A stretch of 11,120 nt of DNA from Chlamydiota bacterium (GTDB lineage Bacteria > Chlamydiota > Chlamydiia > Chlamydiales > Rhabdochlamydiaceae), in contig JAAKFC010000033.1 of the NCBI GenBank assembly GCA_011065225.1, forward strand, positions 1-11,120. The letters are read 5' to 3'. Below, piece after piece: positions 1-6,540 of the stretch. The position numbers and the translations under genes were made by a program. Positions within the stretch are counted from its first letter, which is position 1. Each line of letters starts with the position of its first letter. Under the pieces are notes generated by a model, which was given only the letters and a program-made list of their open reading frames with translations, searched no databases and had not been told where the DNA came from.

Positions 1-1
1 G

Positions 2-724
2 AAATTCGCAGTATTTGGGTTCATCCTACCATTTTTAATATCTGCGCTAATCTGCATGAGCAATACTCTTTTGATCTTCTTTACTTTTAAGGAAAGTTTA
101 GAAGAAAAAGTATCATCGAAGATCAATTTGCTCCAAGGCTTTCAGCAGATTCGCAGGGCATTTTCTATGCCAGACTTAAGGGGTGTGTTTTTTGCCATGT
201 TCATCTTTTGTCTCGGGTGGGGATTTTTTAACGAATCTTTTCCTGTCTTCTTGATCCGGAAGCTCGGATTTGGGGTAGAGCAGATTGCAAACTTTTACGC
301 TTGGATAGGTGTATGGACCGCCATTAGCCAGGGTCTTCTCATCAGGCCCATTTTGAAGAAGTTTGCTCCCCATCGGTTGCTGCGCATGGGACTAATTCTC
401 ATGGCCCTCATGCTCCCCATAATGCTCTTTGTGAACAACGATGTGGGCTTGTTTTGTCTCATCCCTTGTATTGCTTTTGCACATGCGCTCATTTTCCCAA
501 TAGCTGCGACTTTGGTTTCCAACATAGGATCGAAAGAAAAACAAGGAGAACTCATGGGGATCAATAACTCGGTTCAATGGGCCTCCATGGCGCTCCTGCC
601 ACTGTTTTCTGGCTCATTTGTTGCACTCTACCCCCATCTGTCGATTCTAGTGGGAAGTTTCTGTATGTTCATTGCATTTTTTGTTTTTCTAAAATTTTAT
701 AATACTTCTCGAGCAGAAGAATAA
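2..724 (+). CDS. MFS transporter, C-terminal part (5' end outside window)
   Basis: This is the C-terminal half of a major facilitator superfamily transporter, an inner-membrane secondary carrier. The frame is open back to base 2, through residues KFAVFGFILPFLISALIC ahead of the ATG at 56. That ATG is therefore almost certainly internal and the gene begins before the window. About 240 residues are visible. They begin with one hydrophobic helix and a cytoplasmic-type linker (KESLEEKVSSK), followed by six hydrophobic segments, as expected for the last helices of a 12-helix MFS protein. The stretch LMGINNSVQWASMALLPLFSG resembles the helix-11 region of TetA/multidrug-type MFS proteins. The C-terminus is short and charged (NTSRAEE). 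The substrate cannot be told. A promoter for the next gene starts 3 bases after the stop codon, so this gene probably ends its own transcript. Family assignment is solid; drug export is only a guess. Confidence 0.85.
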   Translation, partial: KFAVFGFILPFLISALICMSNTLLIFFTFKESLEEKVSSKINLLQGFQQIRRAFSMPDLRGVFFAMFIFCLGWGFFNESFPVFLIRKLGFGVEQIANFYAWIGVWTAISQGLLIRPILKKFAPHRLLRMGLILMALMLPIMLFVNNDVGLFCLIPCIAFAHALIFPIAATLVSNIGSKEKQGELMGINNSVQWASMALLPLFSGSFVALYPHLSILVGSFCMFIAFFVFLKFYNTSRAEE

Positions 725-726
725 CC

Positions 727-755
727 TTGAATAGTCCCTTTATTTGTGGTAAATT
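727..755 (+). promoter_or_regulatory. sigma70-like promoter for the UPF0158/E1 operon
   Basis: A -35 box TTGAAT (727-732) and a -10 box TAAATT (750-755) are separated by exactly 17 bases. The predicted start of transcription is about 20 bases upstream of the ATG at 783. The promoter lies immediately after the stop codon of the transporter gene, where a new transcription unit would be expected. The match to consensus is good but not perfect; there is no experimental support. Confidence 0.55.
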
Positions 756-782
756 GTACTTTTCCTAAGAGGTGACATAAGC

Positions 783-1916
783 ATGGCTAAAACTGCATAT
801 CCAGAAGCAAAAAATCCTTTAATATTGCGTTTTCACCGTCTGATGGATGCCTTTGCAAAATCAGACGATGAGCGCGATTTCTATCTCGATCGCATTGAGG
901 GGTTTCTGCTCTTTATCGACCAGGATAAGAGCCAAGAAGAACTCGATACTTTGGAAAAAGAATTTGAAAAACATGGTGGACGCTATCTTCTCATTCCAAA
1001 AATGACTTTCTATGAATCCAAAAAATTCATGGAGGGTTTTGTAAATGAAAAAGTTTATGATATCGATACGAAGGAAAAACTTCTAGATATCATCCAATCC
1101 AAAGAGGCTAGGGAAAATTTTCTTGAATTCATTTACGACCATCTCACTGAGTTGGAAAAATGGCAGCAATTTTATGTTGAGCGCTCACGCATTCGAATCA
1201 TCGAATGGCTCCGCAGATATCAAATAAAATTTGTTTTTGAAGAAGATCTCGATCTCACTAAAAACTTGATTGAAAAACTGAAAAAACATCTCTTTGATTC
1301 TAAGGTCCCTCGCGAGGTCTCCGCTGCGCGTGAAGCGATTCTTGCCAAGTCAATAGTCTACTACTCGAATGAAGCGCTCAATCCTAGACCGAAGCGAGGC
1401 CGTCCGCCTAAACAAGTCGTAAAAGTAGAGCTCGAGCCGCAGGTTACTGTCGACATCTATACAACCGTTCCTTCTTCTGTGCGCCAGTTCCTCTATTCAC
1501 CAGAAATTACAAGTGCGACAGAAGTAACTTTTTCTTCGCGTTACGATACCGAGGCAGAACTACTCGCAAGTTTGCGGGGAAGTGCACGTGTTAAAGTTGA
1601 CGAAAAGCTGCAAGCTCTTTCTGAGCGATTGGAATCTCTTCGTCATATCTCTTCGCGCCTTGCCGATCTCAAAGAAATGGGTCCCGAAGGAGAGGGAAAA
1701 TTCATTCGCGGTGCCGTTACCTTTGGCAAAGAAGAGGTGAAAGAGGAAGTTGAAGAGAAAGGAAAGAAGGGGATCATGGAAGTGGTCAAAGCCTTCTTGC
1801 CGAAGAAAAGGGAAAAAGCGAAACCGGTTTCAAAGGAAATAGAGGCTGAAATAAAAGTGCGCCCCACAAAAATAGTCACCCCTATCAAACGGAAAAAAGG
1901 AGGGAAAAAATCGTGA
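783..1916 (+). CDS. UPF0158-family protein with an AT-hook-like motif
   Basis: This 377-residue protein has no established function. It matches, from memory, the UPF0158 family best known from chlamydiae (CT429-like), with blocks such as SDDERDFYLDRIEGF (residues 27-41), EFIYDH (115-120) and EKWQQFYVERSRIRIIEWL (125-143). It is soluble, highly charged and mostly helical, with no signal peptide or membrane segment. Residues 203-210 (PKRGRPPK) form an AT-hook-like RGRP core that could bind the minor groove of AT-rich DNA; that role is inference. From about residue 316 the protein is a Lys/Glu-rich low-complexity tail ending KRKKGGKKS, which looks extended relative to the chlamydial proteins I recall. 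An AGAGGTGA Shine-Dalgarno lies just before the ATG. It is the first gene of an operon, and its stop codon overlaps the GTG start of the next gene by 4 bases, suggesting translational coupling. Family call fairly sure; DNA binding speculative. Confidence 0.85.
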   Translation: MAKTAYPEAKNPLILRFHRLMDAFAKSDDERDFYLDRIEGFLLFIDQDKSQEELDTLEKEFEKHGGRYLLIPKMTFYESKKFMEGFVNEKVYDIDTKEKLLDIIQSKEARENFLEFIYDHLTELEKWQQFYVERSRIRIIEWLRRYQIKFVFEEDLDLTKNLIEKLKKHLFDSKVPREVSAAREAILAKSIVYYSNEALNPRPKRGRPPKQVVKVELEPQVTVDIYTTVPSSVRQFLYSPEITSATEVTFSSRYDTEAELLASLRGSARVKVDEKLQALSERLESLRHISSRLADLKEMGPEGEGKFIRGAVTFGKEEVKEEVEEKGKKGIMEVVKAFLPKKREKAKPVSKEIEAEIKVRPTKIVTPIKRKKGGKKS

Positions 1917-3943
1917 CCCTCACTGCTACATCTTCGCTAGCTGCCAAGGAAAAATGCCTCAAAACGCTCGAGACGATGTATCTTACCCGCTTTTTAGACG
2001 AAAAAATGGGCAAACTCGCCCGTCAAAACAAGGGGGGAACTTTCCATTTGTCGAGCTTGGGGCATGAGATGATTGGAAGCATGTGTGGTCTTGCACTTGA
2101 AGCGGGCCGTGACTGGGGCCTTCCCTATTATCGCGATCGCCCCTTTGCCGTAGGATTTGGTGTCGATCTCAAAGACATGCTTGCTGCCCATTTAGCTAGG
2201 GAAACCCCCTACCATTCGGGTGGGCGGATGATGCCGGATCATTTTACACATAAAGAGATGCACATTCCCTGCCAGTCGAGTGCGGTGGGAGCGCAGTTTT
2301 TGCAAGCAGTCGGTGTCGCAAAAGGGATCCAACTCACAAAAAAAGACGAGATTGTTTACGTCTCAGGTGGAGATGGTTCCACATCGCAAGGGGATTTTCA
2401 CGAAGCACTCAATTTTTCTTCCCTGCACAAGCTTCCCATCATTTTCGTCATCCAAGACAATGGATGGGCTATTTCCGTTCCCATTTCAGAGCAAACTGCA
2501 GGCGGAAACATTGCCAAAATGGTTAGTGGTTACTATGGCCTTGCTATCCACGATATTGACGGATGCAACTTTGAAGAAGTCTCCACAGCACTTACCTCAG
2601 CTGTCGATAAAGCCAGAAAAGGAAACGGACCCAGCCTCATCGTCGCAAAAGTGCCGCGTCTTGGTTCACACAGCAGTAGCGATGACCCCAAAAAATACAT
2701 AGAACATTGCGTGCTTGAAGAAGAAAAAAAGCGCGATCCCATTCCTCTTTTTGAAGAGTGGCTACAAGAAATGGGCCTTGCTTCTGAAAATGAGCTCGAG
2801 GGGATACGGAGAGCCGCTTTCCAAAAAGTGGAAGACGCAGCCAATGAGGCTGAAAAAGTGCCCCATCCTTTGAAAGAAGTACATGACACAAAAGTCTTCA
2901 AAGAAGTACCAAAAATAAGCGCAGCTGAAAAAGAAGAAGCCGACACTTCAGATGCCGTTGTGATGGTCGATGCTTTGAACCAAGCACTTAAAGAAGAAAT
3001 GGAGCGCGATCCTGGTATCGTTGTTTTTGGACAAGATGTGGCGCATGGCAAAGGCGGTGTTTTTGGCGTCTCCCGCGGGCTTACAGAACAATTTGGTAAA
3101 GATCGCTGTTTCAACACCCCCCTTGCCGAATCGACAATTATTGGACTGACCATCGGGCTTTCTCTCACAGAGCCCATAAAACCCGTTGCAGAGGTGCAAT
3201 TTGCCGATTACATCTGGACCGGGATCAACCAACTCTTTAATGAACTTTCTTCTTATCACTATCGCTCCAATGGCCAGTGGAACTGTCCCGCTGTGATCCG
3301 AATGCCCTATGGTGGATACATCCAGGGTGGTCCCTATCACTCGCAAAGCATTGAAGCTTTTCTCGCCCATTGTCCAGGCCTCAAAATCGTCATTCCCAGC
3401 AATGCTGCAGATGCCAAACGACTCCTCAAGTCTGCGATTCGCGATCCCAACCCAGTAATTTTTCTCGAGCATAAAGGACTCTATCGCCAAAGAGTATTTT
3501 GTGCCCGCAAGATGCCCGGAAAAGACGAAATTCTTCCCCTTGGCAAAGCCAATATTGTCCGCGAAGGGACCGATATCACCTTTGTGGGATGGGGCATGAT
3601 GATTTTCATGGCAGCCGATGTAGCAGAAAAACTTGGCAAAGAGGGGATTTCCGTCGAAATCATCGACCTGCGCACCATTGTTCCTCTTGACGAAGAGGCG
3701 ATCGCCAAATCTGTACGCAAAACAGGCAAACTCCTCATTGCCCATGAAGCGCCAAGCAACTGCGGTTTTGGAGCAGAAATTGCAGCGCGCATCTCGGAAA
3801 AAGAATTTCCCTATCTCGATGCGCCCATCATGCGTGTGACAGGAGCCAATTGTCCCGTTCCGTATAGTAAAGTACTCGAAGATGCAGTTCTGCCACAGCC
3901 TCATGATTTGGAACAGGCTTTGCGCGATCTTGCTGATTTCTAA
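1913..3943 (+). CDS. fused alpha/beta 2-oxoacid dehydrogenase E1 (branched-chain type)
   Basis: This 676-residue, thiamine-diphosphate-dependent E1 carries both subunits on one chain. It decarboxylates a 2-oxoacid and passes the acyl group to a lipoyl-E2, giving acyl-CoA (branched-chain 2-oxoacid dehydrogenase, EC 1.2.4.4 type; cytoplasmic). The alpha half (about 1-290) has GDG (153-155) followed by a conserved block to QDN (181-183), the ThDP/Mg site, with DN where many homologues have NN. A charged linker spans about 290-345. The beta half (about 346-676) has Glu406 in AESTIIG and YHSQSIEAFLAHCPGLK around His476. The YHSQS form resembles branched-chain E1-beta more than pyruvate E1-beta, but substrate is inferred. 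Chlamydiae and Bacteroidetes have such fusions. The GTG start at 1913 is set by GGAGGG at 1899-1904, eight bases upstream, and overlaps the preceding stop (GTGA). No E2 or E3 gene is in the window. Confidence 0.93.
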   Translation: MTLTATSSLAAKEKCLKTLETMYLTRFLDEKMGKLARQNKGGTFHLSSLGHEMIGSMCGLALEAGRDWGLPYYRDRPFAVGFGVDLKDMLAAHLARETPYHSGGRMMPDHFTHKEMHIPCQSSAVGAQFLQAVGVAKGIQLTKKDEIVYVSGGDGSTSQGDFHEALNFSSLHKLPIIFVIQDNGWAISVPISEQTAGGNIAKMVSGYYGLAIHDIDGCNFEEVSTALTSAVDKARKGNGPSLIVAKVPRLGSHSSSDDPKKYIEHCVLEEEKKRDPIPLFEEWLQEMGLASENELEGIRRAAFQKVEDAANEAEKVPHPLKEVHDTKVFKEVPKISAAEKEEADTSDAVVMVDALNQALKEEMERDPGIVVFGQDVAHGKGGVFGVSRGLTEQFGKDRCFNTPLAESTIIGLTIGLSLTEPIKPVAEVQFADYIWTGINQLFNELSSYHYRSNGQWNCPAVIRMPYGGYIQGGPYHSQSIEAFLAHCPGLKIVIPSNAADAKRLLKSAIRDPNPVIFLEHKGLYRQRVFCARKMPGKDEILPLGKANIVREGTDITFVGWGMMIFMAADVAEKLGKEGISVEIIDLRTIVPLDEEAIAKSVRKTGKLLIAHEAPSNCGFGAEIAARISEKEFPYLDAPIMRVTGANCPVPYSKVLEDAVLPQPHDLEQALRDLADF

Positions 3944-4079
3944 AATAGGGAGCTATTTATGGGGTTACCCCTTACTGCTAGTCAAGAGGTTTTGCTGCGA
4001 GAAACAAAGCAACTTCTTACTGATCAAAAATATCATCAAGTGATTGAGTCAGCAGATAAAGCTTTAGAACGGATTGTTA

Positions 4080-4103
4080 TACACATTCCGATTCAAGAAT
4101 TGG
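4080..4103 (+). repeat. left terminal inverted repeat of the MITE-like element
   Basis: This 24-base repeat is the exact reverse complement of 4215-4238. The symmetry extends three bases outward (TTA/TAA, 4077-4079 and 4239-4241), which is explained by the flanking TA duplication plus one chance base. Confidence 0.85.
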
Positions 4104-4214
4104 TTTTTGACAGCGTCGGCTATTCCTCAGGTTTTTCATCTATTCCTCGCTCCGTGTCTATGAACACTGCAGCTTGTCATATATAAAAAACCTGAGGGCC
4201 TCCTAGCCAAAATT

Positions 4215-4238
4215 CCAATTCTTGAATCGGAATGTGTA
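4215..4238 (-). repeat. right terminal inverted repeat of the MITE-like element
   Basis: This is the perfect 24-base partner of 4080-4103, in inverse orientation, and marks the right end of the inserted element. The host gene resumes after the TA at 4239-4240. Confidence 0.85.
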
Positions 4239-4374
4239 TAATTATGAATCAACCTTGAAGATTTTGTCGTTTAAAGTGCATGCATACCTTGGTCAAAACC
4301 AAAGAACTCTAGCTCACCTAGCTGTAGTCACGATCTGTATAAGTGAATTGACAAGTGAACCCGACATAATATGG

Positions 4375-4689
4375 TCACATTTTGAGAGGTTTTTTTATCC
4401 TACGCAAAATCCGACGACTATCAGGTTTTAAAGATTTGGCATATTCAACAACTTTCCGCTCAATCGTTTCTTTCCGAATCGATTTGAGCATTTTCTTTTT
4501 GTCCATTTCTAAAAGAGATTGTCGATGCATAAGACGTGCAAGAAGACTTTCTTGCGTTTGCTCCAAATGCTGAACTTCATGCTTGAAGTGATGACTTGTC
4601 TTTGCCGACTTTAGCGCTGCAGCATTTTGCGTCAGCTGTTCAAGTGTGGCATTGATATCTTCTAAAATCTCTTCGCTGGATTCCAACAT
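4375..4689 (-). CDS. small coiled-coil hypothetical protein
   Basis: I do not recognise this 104-residue protein. It is almost entirely helical, with an acidic N-terminal part (MLESSEEILEDINATLEQLTQ) that has coiled-coil spacing of hydrophobic residues. A central Gln/His/Leu-rich stretch (HEVQHLEQTQESLLARL) follows, and the C-terminus is strongly basic (SRRILRRIKKPLKM). It has no signal peptide, membrane segment or cysteine. It is accepted as a gene because a near-ideal promoter lies just upstream and the acidic-to-basic composition is coherent. The leader would be only about 14 bases and the Shine-Dalgarno is weak (a GAG eight bases before the ATG). It converges on the disrupted gene and overlaps its tail by 57 bases, which is long for two real genes, so one of the two 3' ends may be altered. 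A structural, chaperone or nucleic-acid-binding role is possible; none is shown. Confidence 0.6.
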   Translation of the reverse strand: MLESSEEILEDINATLEQLTQNAAALKSAKTSHHFKHEVQHLEQTQESLLARLMHRQSLLEMDKKKMLKSIRKETIERKVVEYAKSLKPDSRRILRRIKKPLKM

Positions 4690-4709
4690 AATTTTTCTCG
4701 TATAACACC

Positions 4710-4737
4710 ATTATAAAAAACTTTTTTAATGTGTCAA
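4710..4737 (-). promoter_or_regulatory. consensus sigma70 promoter for the coiled-coil gene
   Basis: Read on the - strand, TTGACA (4737-4732) and TATAAT (4715-4710) are both perfect consensus hexamers, separated by 16 bases. Transcription would start near 4703, about 14 bases before the ATG at 4689. This is the strongest promoter match in the window. Confidence 0.7.
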
Positions 4738-4782
4738 ATAAAACTTGAAGTATTATGTGAATGTTTGTTAAAAAGATGTGGT

Positions 4783-5556
4783 ATGATTGGATTTTGTCCG
4801 CTTGCATCAGGTTCTAAAGGGAACGCTCTTTATGTGGGAACAAAGCACACAAAAGTGCTGATTGATGCGGGACTTTCTGGGCGGATGATCAAGAAAAAGC
4901 TCGAAGAGATCAATGTCGATCTTGCCGATATCGATGCCATCGTCATTACACATGAACACACCGATCACATCCGCGGCCTTGCTGTACTCGGATGTAAAAT
5001 GGGTATTCCAGTATTTGCCAATAGTGACACAGCTCGGGCGATCTATGAAAACATTGGCGATGCACCCAAATTCAAGATCTTTTCTACCGGAGAAAAATTC
5101 GAATTTGGCGACATTGAATTCGATCCCTTTAGCATCCAACATGACGCCATGGATCCCGTTGCATTCACACTCCGCCTAGACTCTATCAAACTGGGCATCT
5201 GCGCTGATCTCGGTTTTGCAACGAGTCTCGTTGCAAATAAACTGCAAGAGTGCGATTACCTCTACCTGGAAGCCAATCATCAAGTTGAAATGGTGCATTC
5301 CTGTCCACGTCCAGCCATCTATAAACAGCGTGTTCTTGGCCGCCTCGGGCATCTTTCCAATGTGCAGGCAGCAGAATTGCTCTTGCAGCTCCTCCACCCC
5401 AAACTCAAGCATGTCCATCTTGCTCATCTCTCATCGGAGTGCAATGTTCCCGAGCTTGCCGAAAAAACCATACGAGAGATGCTTAGTAAGCAAAAAGCCG
5501 AGGTTGAAGTTGCCATCGCGCACCAAGATCAAGTGAGTCATAAAATCTTGTGGTAA
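4783..5556 (+). CDS. yycJ: YycJ/WalJ-type metallo-beta-lactamase-fold hydrolase
   Basis: This 257-residue cytoplasmic metal-dependent hydrolase belongs to the YycJ (WalJ) branch of the metallo-beta-lactamase fold, whose members are proposed to be 5'-3' DNA exonucleases. It opens with the family hallmark FCPLASGSKGNALYV. The metal motif THEHTDHIRGL (HxHxDH) follows, with further likely ligands or family blocks in IQHDAMDPVAF, GICADLGFAT, YLEANHQ, LGHLSNVQAAELL and HLSSECN. The length is typical of the family. The frame is open 18 codons further upstream to an ATG at 4729. The start at 4783 was chosen because family members begin only a few residues before FCPLASGS; neither start has a clear Shine-Dalgarno. 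In Chlamydia, as I recall, this gene adjoins ftsK (CT738/CT739). Here the two are separated by an M48-like gene and a REC-MBL gene and are convergent. Family very sure; exact biochemical role not proven here. Confidence 0.9.
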   Translation: MIGFCPLASGSKGNALYVGTKHTKVLIDAGLSGRMIKKKLEEINVDLADIDAIVITHEHTDHIRGLAVLGCKMGIPVFANSDTARAIYENIGDAPKFKIFSTGEKFEFGDIEFDPFSIQHDAMDPVAFTLRLDSIKLGICADLGFATSLVANKLQECDYLYLEANHQVEMVHSCPRPAIYKQRVLGRLGHLSNVQAAELLLQLLHPKLKHVHLAHLSSECNVPELAEKTIREMLSKQKAEVEVAIAHQDQVSHKILW

Positions 5557-5586
5557 TTGCTTATTTCCTCTAGCATTGCACGTTCT

Positions 5587-6540
5587 ATGATTAGCATTGT
5601 CGGTTCACAATCAAATCCTGGAGAGGCTTTTCTTTCTAAAGATCATTCTCAGATAAAAGAGGAGACATTTGAATTATTTCTTATTCGAAAAAAGATCGAT
5701 GCACTTGCGAAGAGAATGGGAATCGAAGTTCCCTATAAACTCAAAATAGGGGATGGTTGGGGAGCACAATATCGATTTTCTAATAAAAAACACATCATCA
5801 TGGTGCCAAAAGAGGCATTAAATTCAAAGTCTGCTTCCTTTTACCTAATGAGATATGATGCGATGAGTATGATGCATGAACTTGCTCATTTGGAAAAAAA
5901 ACATCGAAAAATGATTTTATTGGAAATCTTAATGTATTCTTCTGCTTTTGCGATTTTAGGAGCAGTTTGTCTTCCTTTTTTATGGCTTGGTATTGGAACA
6001 GAGATTGTATTTTGTTTTTCTGTTATATTTGTAGCTTATTTGAAAGAGAAAGAAGCGGATGCAATAGCCTGTCAATATGCAACAGATCAAGAAAAACTTC
6101 ATCATATTTATAGTTTCAAGTATCATCAGGCAAATTATATACAGTATCGAAACCAAAAAGATCTTCCCTTTTTAGAGAGATGGAAGCGCAAAATCCAAGT
6201 TACTTCCTCTGGAGATTCTCGCTTTGATGTCCACCCGTACACGTCGAATCGGATTCGAATGATTGAATCGACGATGAAAGTCAAACCCAAAAAATATCTC
6301 CCTTTGGACAATTACCTCCTCAAACTAATAAGAGCGGATAAAAGGCATGGGTTTTTAAGATGGAGTCTTTCTCAAGTTTTAATAGATAAAAAGGGAAATC
6401 CGAATCCTGTTTTCAATAAAATCGACAAAGGAATGAAATGGTTACCGATTTTTCTCATTGAACAAGCCGTAAAATTGCCTTTCTTTGTTCTGAAGTATCA
6501 TTTTGCGCCTCGCTCTGCTCTTGAAGATGAAATTATATAA
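5587..6540 (+). CDS. M48-like membrane zinc metalloprotease
   Basis: This protein of about 317 residues resembles M48 (HtpX/Ste24-type) peptidases. It has the zinc motif HELAH in MMHELAHLEKKH and, about 55 residues later, EKEAD, matching the third-ligand ExxAD signature. Between them lie two hydrophobic segments (LMYSSAFAILGAVCLPFLWLG and EIVFCFSVIFVAYL), consistent with a membrane hairpin. A basic C-terminal part follows (VHPYTSNRIRMIES, SLSQVLIDKKGN). It could cleave membrane or misfolded proteins; the substrate is unknown. The frame also allows a TTG start at 5557 directly after the yycJ stop. ATG 5587 is preferred on codon grounds, but neither has a clear ribosome site. Sampled lines of this gene are about 33% GC against about 46% in yycJ, so it may have been acquired separately. 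It converges on the REC-MBL gene, with an 8-base overlap and no visible terminator. Confidence 0.7.
   Translation: MISIVGSQSNPGEAFLSKDHSQIKEETFELFLIRKKIDALAKRMGIEVPYKLKIGDGWGAQYRFSNKKHIIMVPKEALNSKSASFYLMRYDAMSMMHELAHLEKKHRKMILLEILMYSSAFAILGAVCLPFLWLGIGTEIVFCFSVIFVAYLKEKEADAIACQYATDQEKLHHIYSFKYHQANYIQYRNQKDLPFLERWKRKIQVTSSGDSRFDVHPYTSNRIRMIESTMKVKPKKYLPLDNYLLKLIRADKRHGFLRWSLSQVLIDKKGNPNPVFNKIDKGMKWLPIFLIEQAVKLPFFVLKYHFAPRSALEDEII

Larger units (their letters stand above)
4080..4238. mobile_element. 159-bp MITE-like element with 24-bp terminal inverted repeats
   Basis: The ends are perfect 24-bp inverted repeats starting TACACATTCCGATTCAAG. The element is flanked by TA on each side (4078-4079 and 4239-4240). 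Inside, a second pair of inverted repeats (CCTCAGGTTTTT at 4125-4136, AAAAACCTGAGG at 4186-4197) and short pairs GGCTA/TAGCC (4118-4122/4204-4208) and GTGT/ACAC (4154-4157/4164-4167) would let most of the element fold into a long hairpin. It is too short to encode a transposase. The TA duplication is typical of the IS630/Tc1-mariner superfamily, so a related full-length element could mobilise it in trans; this is inference. The boundaries are supported independently, because removing 161 bases restores the host reading frame. I have not matched it to a named element. Confidence 0.75.
3959..4431 (+). pseudogene. small hypothetical gene interrupted by a MITE-like element
   Basis: This is the third gene of the operon, 15 bases after the E1 stop, with an AGGGAG Shine-Dalgarno at 3947-3952. 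The first 40 codons read as a normal soluble, helical protein (MGLPLTASQEVLLRETKQ..., ending ALERIV). An inserted element at 4080-4238 then gives unrelated residues and a stop at 4184-4186. The rest of the gene, in another frame, is still open from 4241 to 4431 and reads NYESTLKILSFKVHAYLGQ...WSHFERFFYP. Deleting the element plus one copy of the TA duplication (161 bases) joins the two parts in one frame, giving about 103 residues with the junction ALERIV-NYESTL. I do not recognise the family; the intact form would be a small cytoplasmic helical protein, TPR-like at best. The last 57 bases overlap the opposite-strand gene ending at 4375. The allele as read should make only a roughly 75-residue chimeric product. 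Confidence 0.75.

Noticed and set aside
56..58. ATG at 56 as the true start of the MFS transporter
   Set aside because: The frame is open to the window edge and encodes a further membrane helix, so the gene begins outside the window.
2533..3177. 214-codon Ser-rich open frame on the - strand within E1
   Set aside because: The serine-rich, repetitive composition is typical of an antisense shadow. There is no promoter or ribosome site.
2948..3904. 318-codon open frame on the - strand, antisense to the fused E1
   Set aside because: It lies wholly inside a strongly conserved enzyme gene, has low-quality protein composition (many Cys, His and Phe, no recognisable domain) and no ribosome site. It is a shadow of E1 codon use.
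4125..4197. Internal inverted repeat of the element read as a transcription terminator or CRISPR-like repeat
   Set aside because: The arms are 49 bases apart with no T-run after the second arm, and there is only one pair with no spacers. It is better explained as part of the MITE-like element.
4729..4782. N-terminal extension of the YycJ-type protein from ATG 4729
   Set aside because: The extra 18 residues (Cys-rich, MCQIKLEVLCECLL) are unlike the family N-terminus. They also overlap the -35 region of the opposite-strand promoter.
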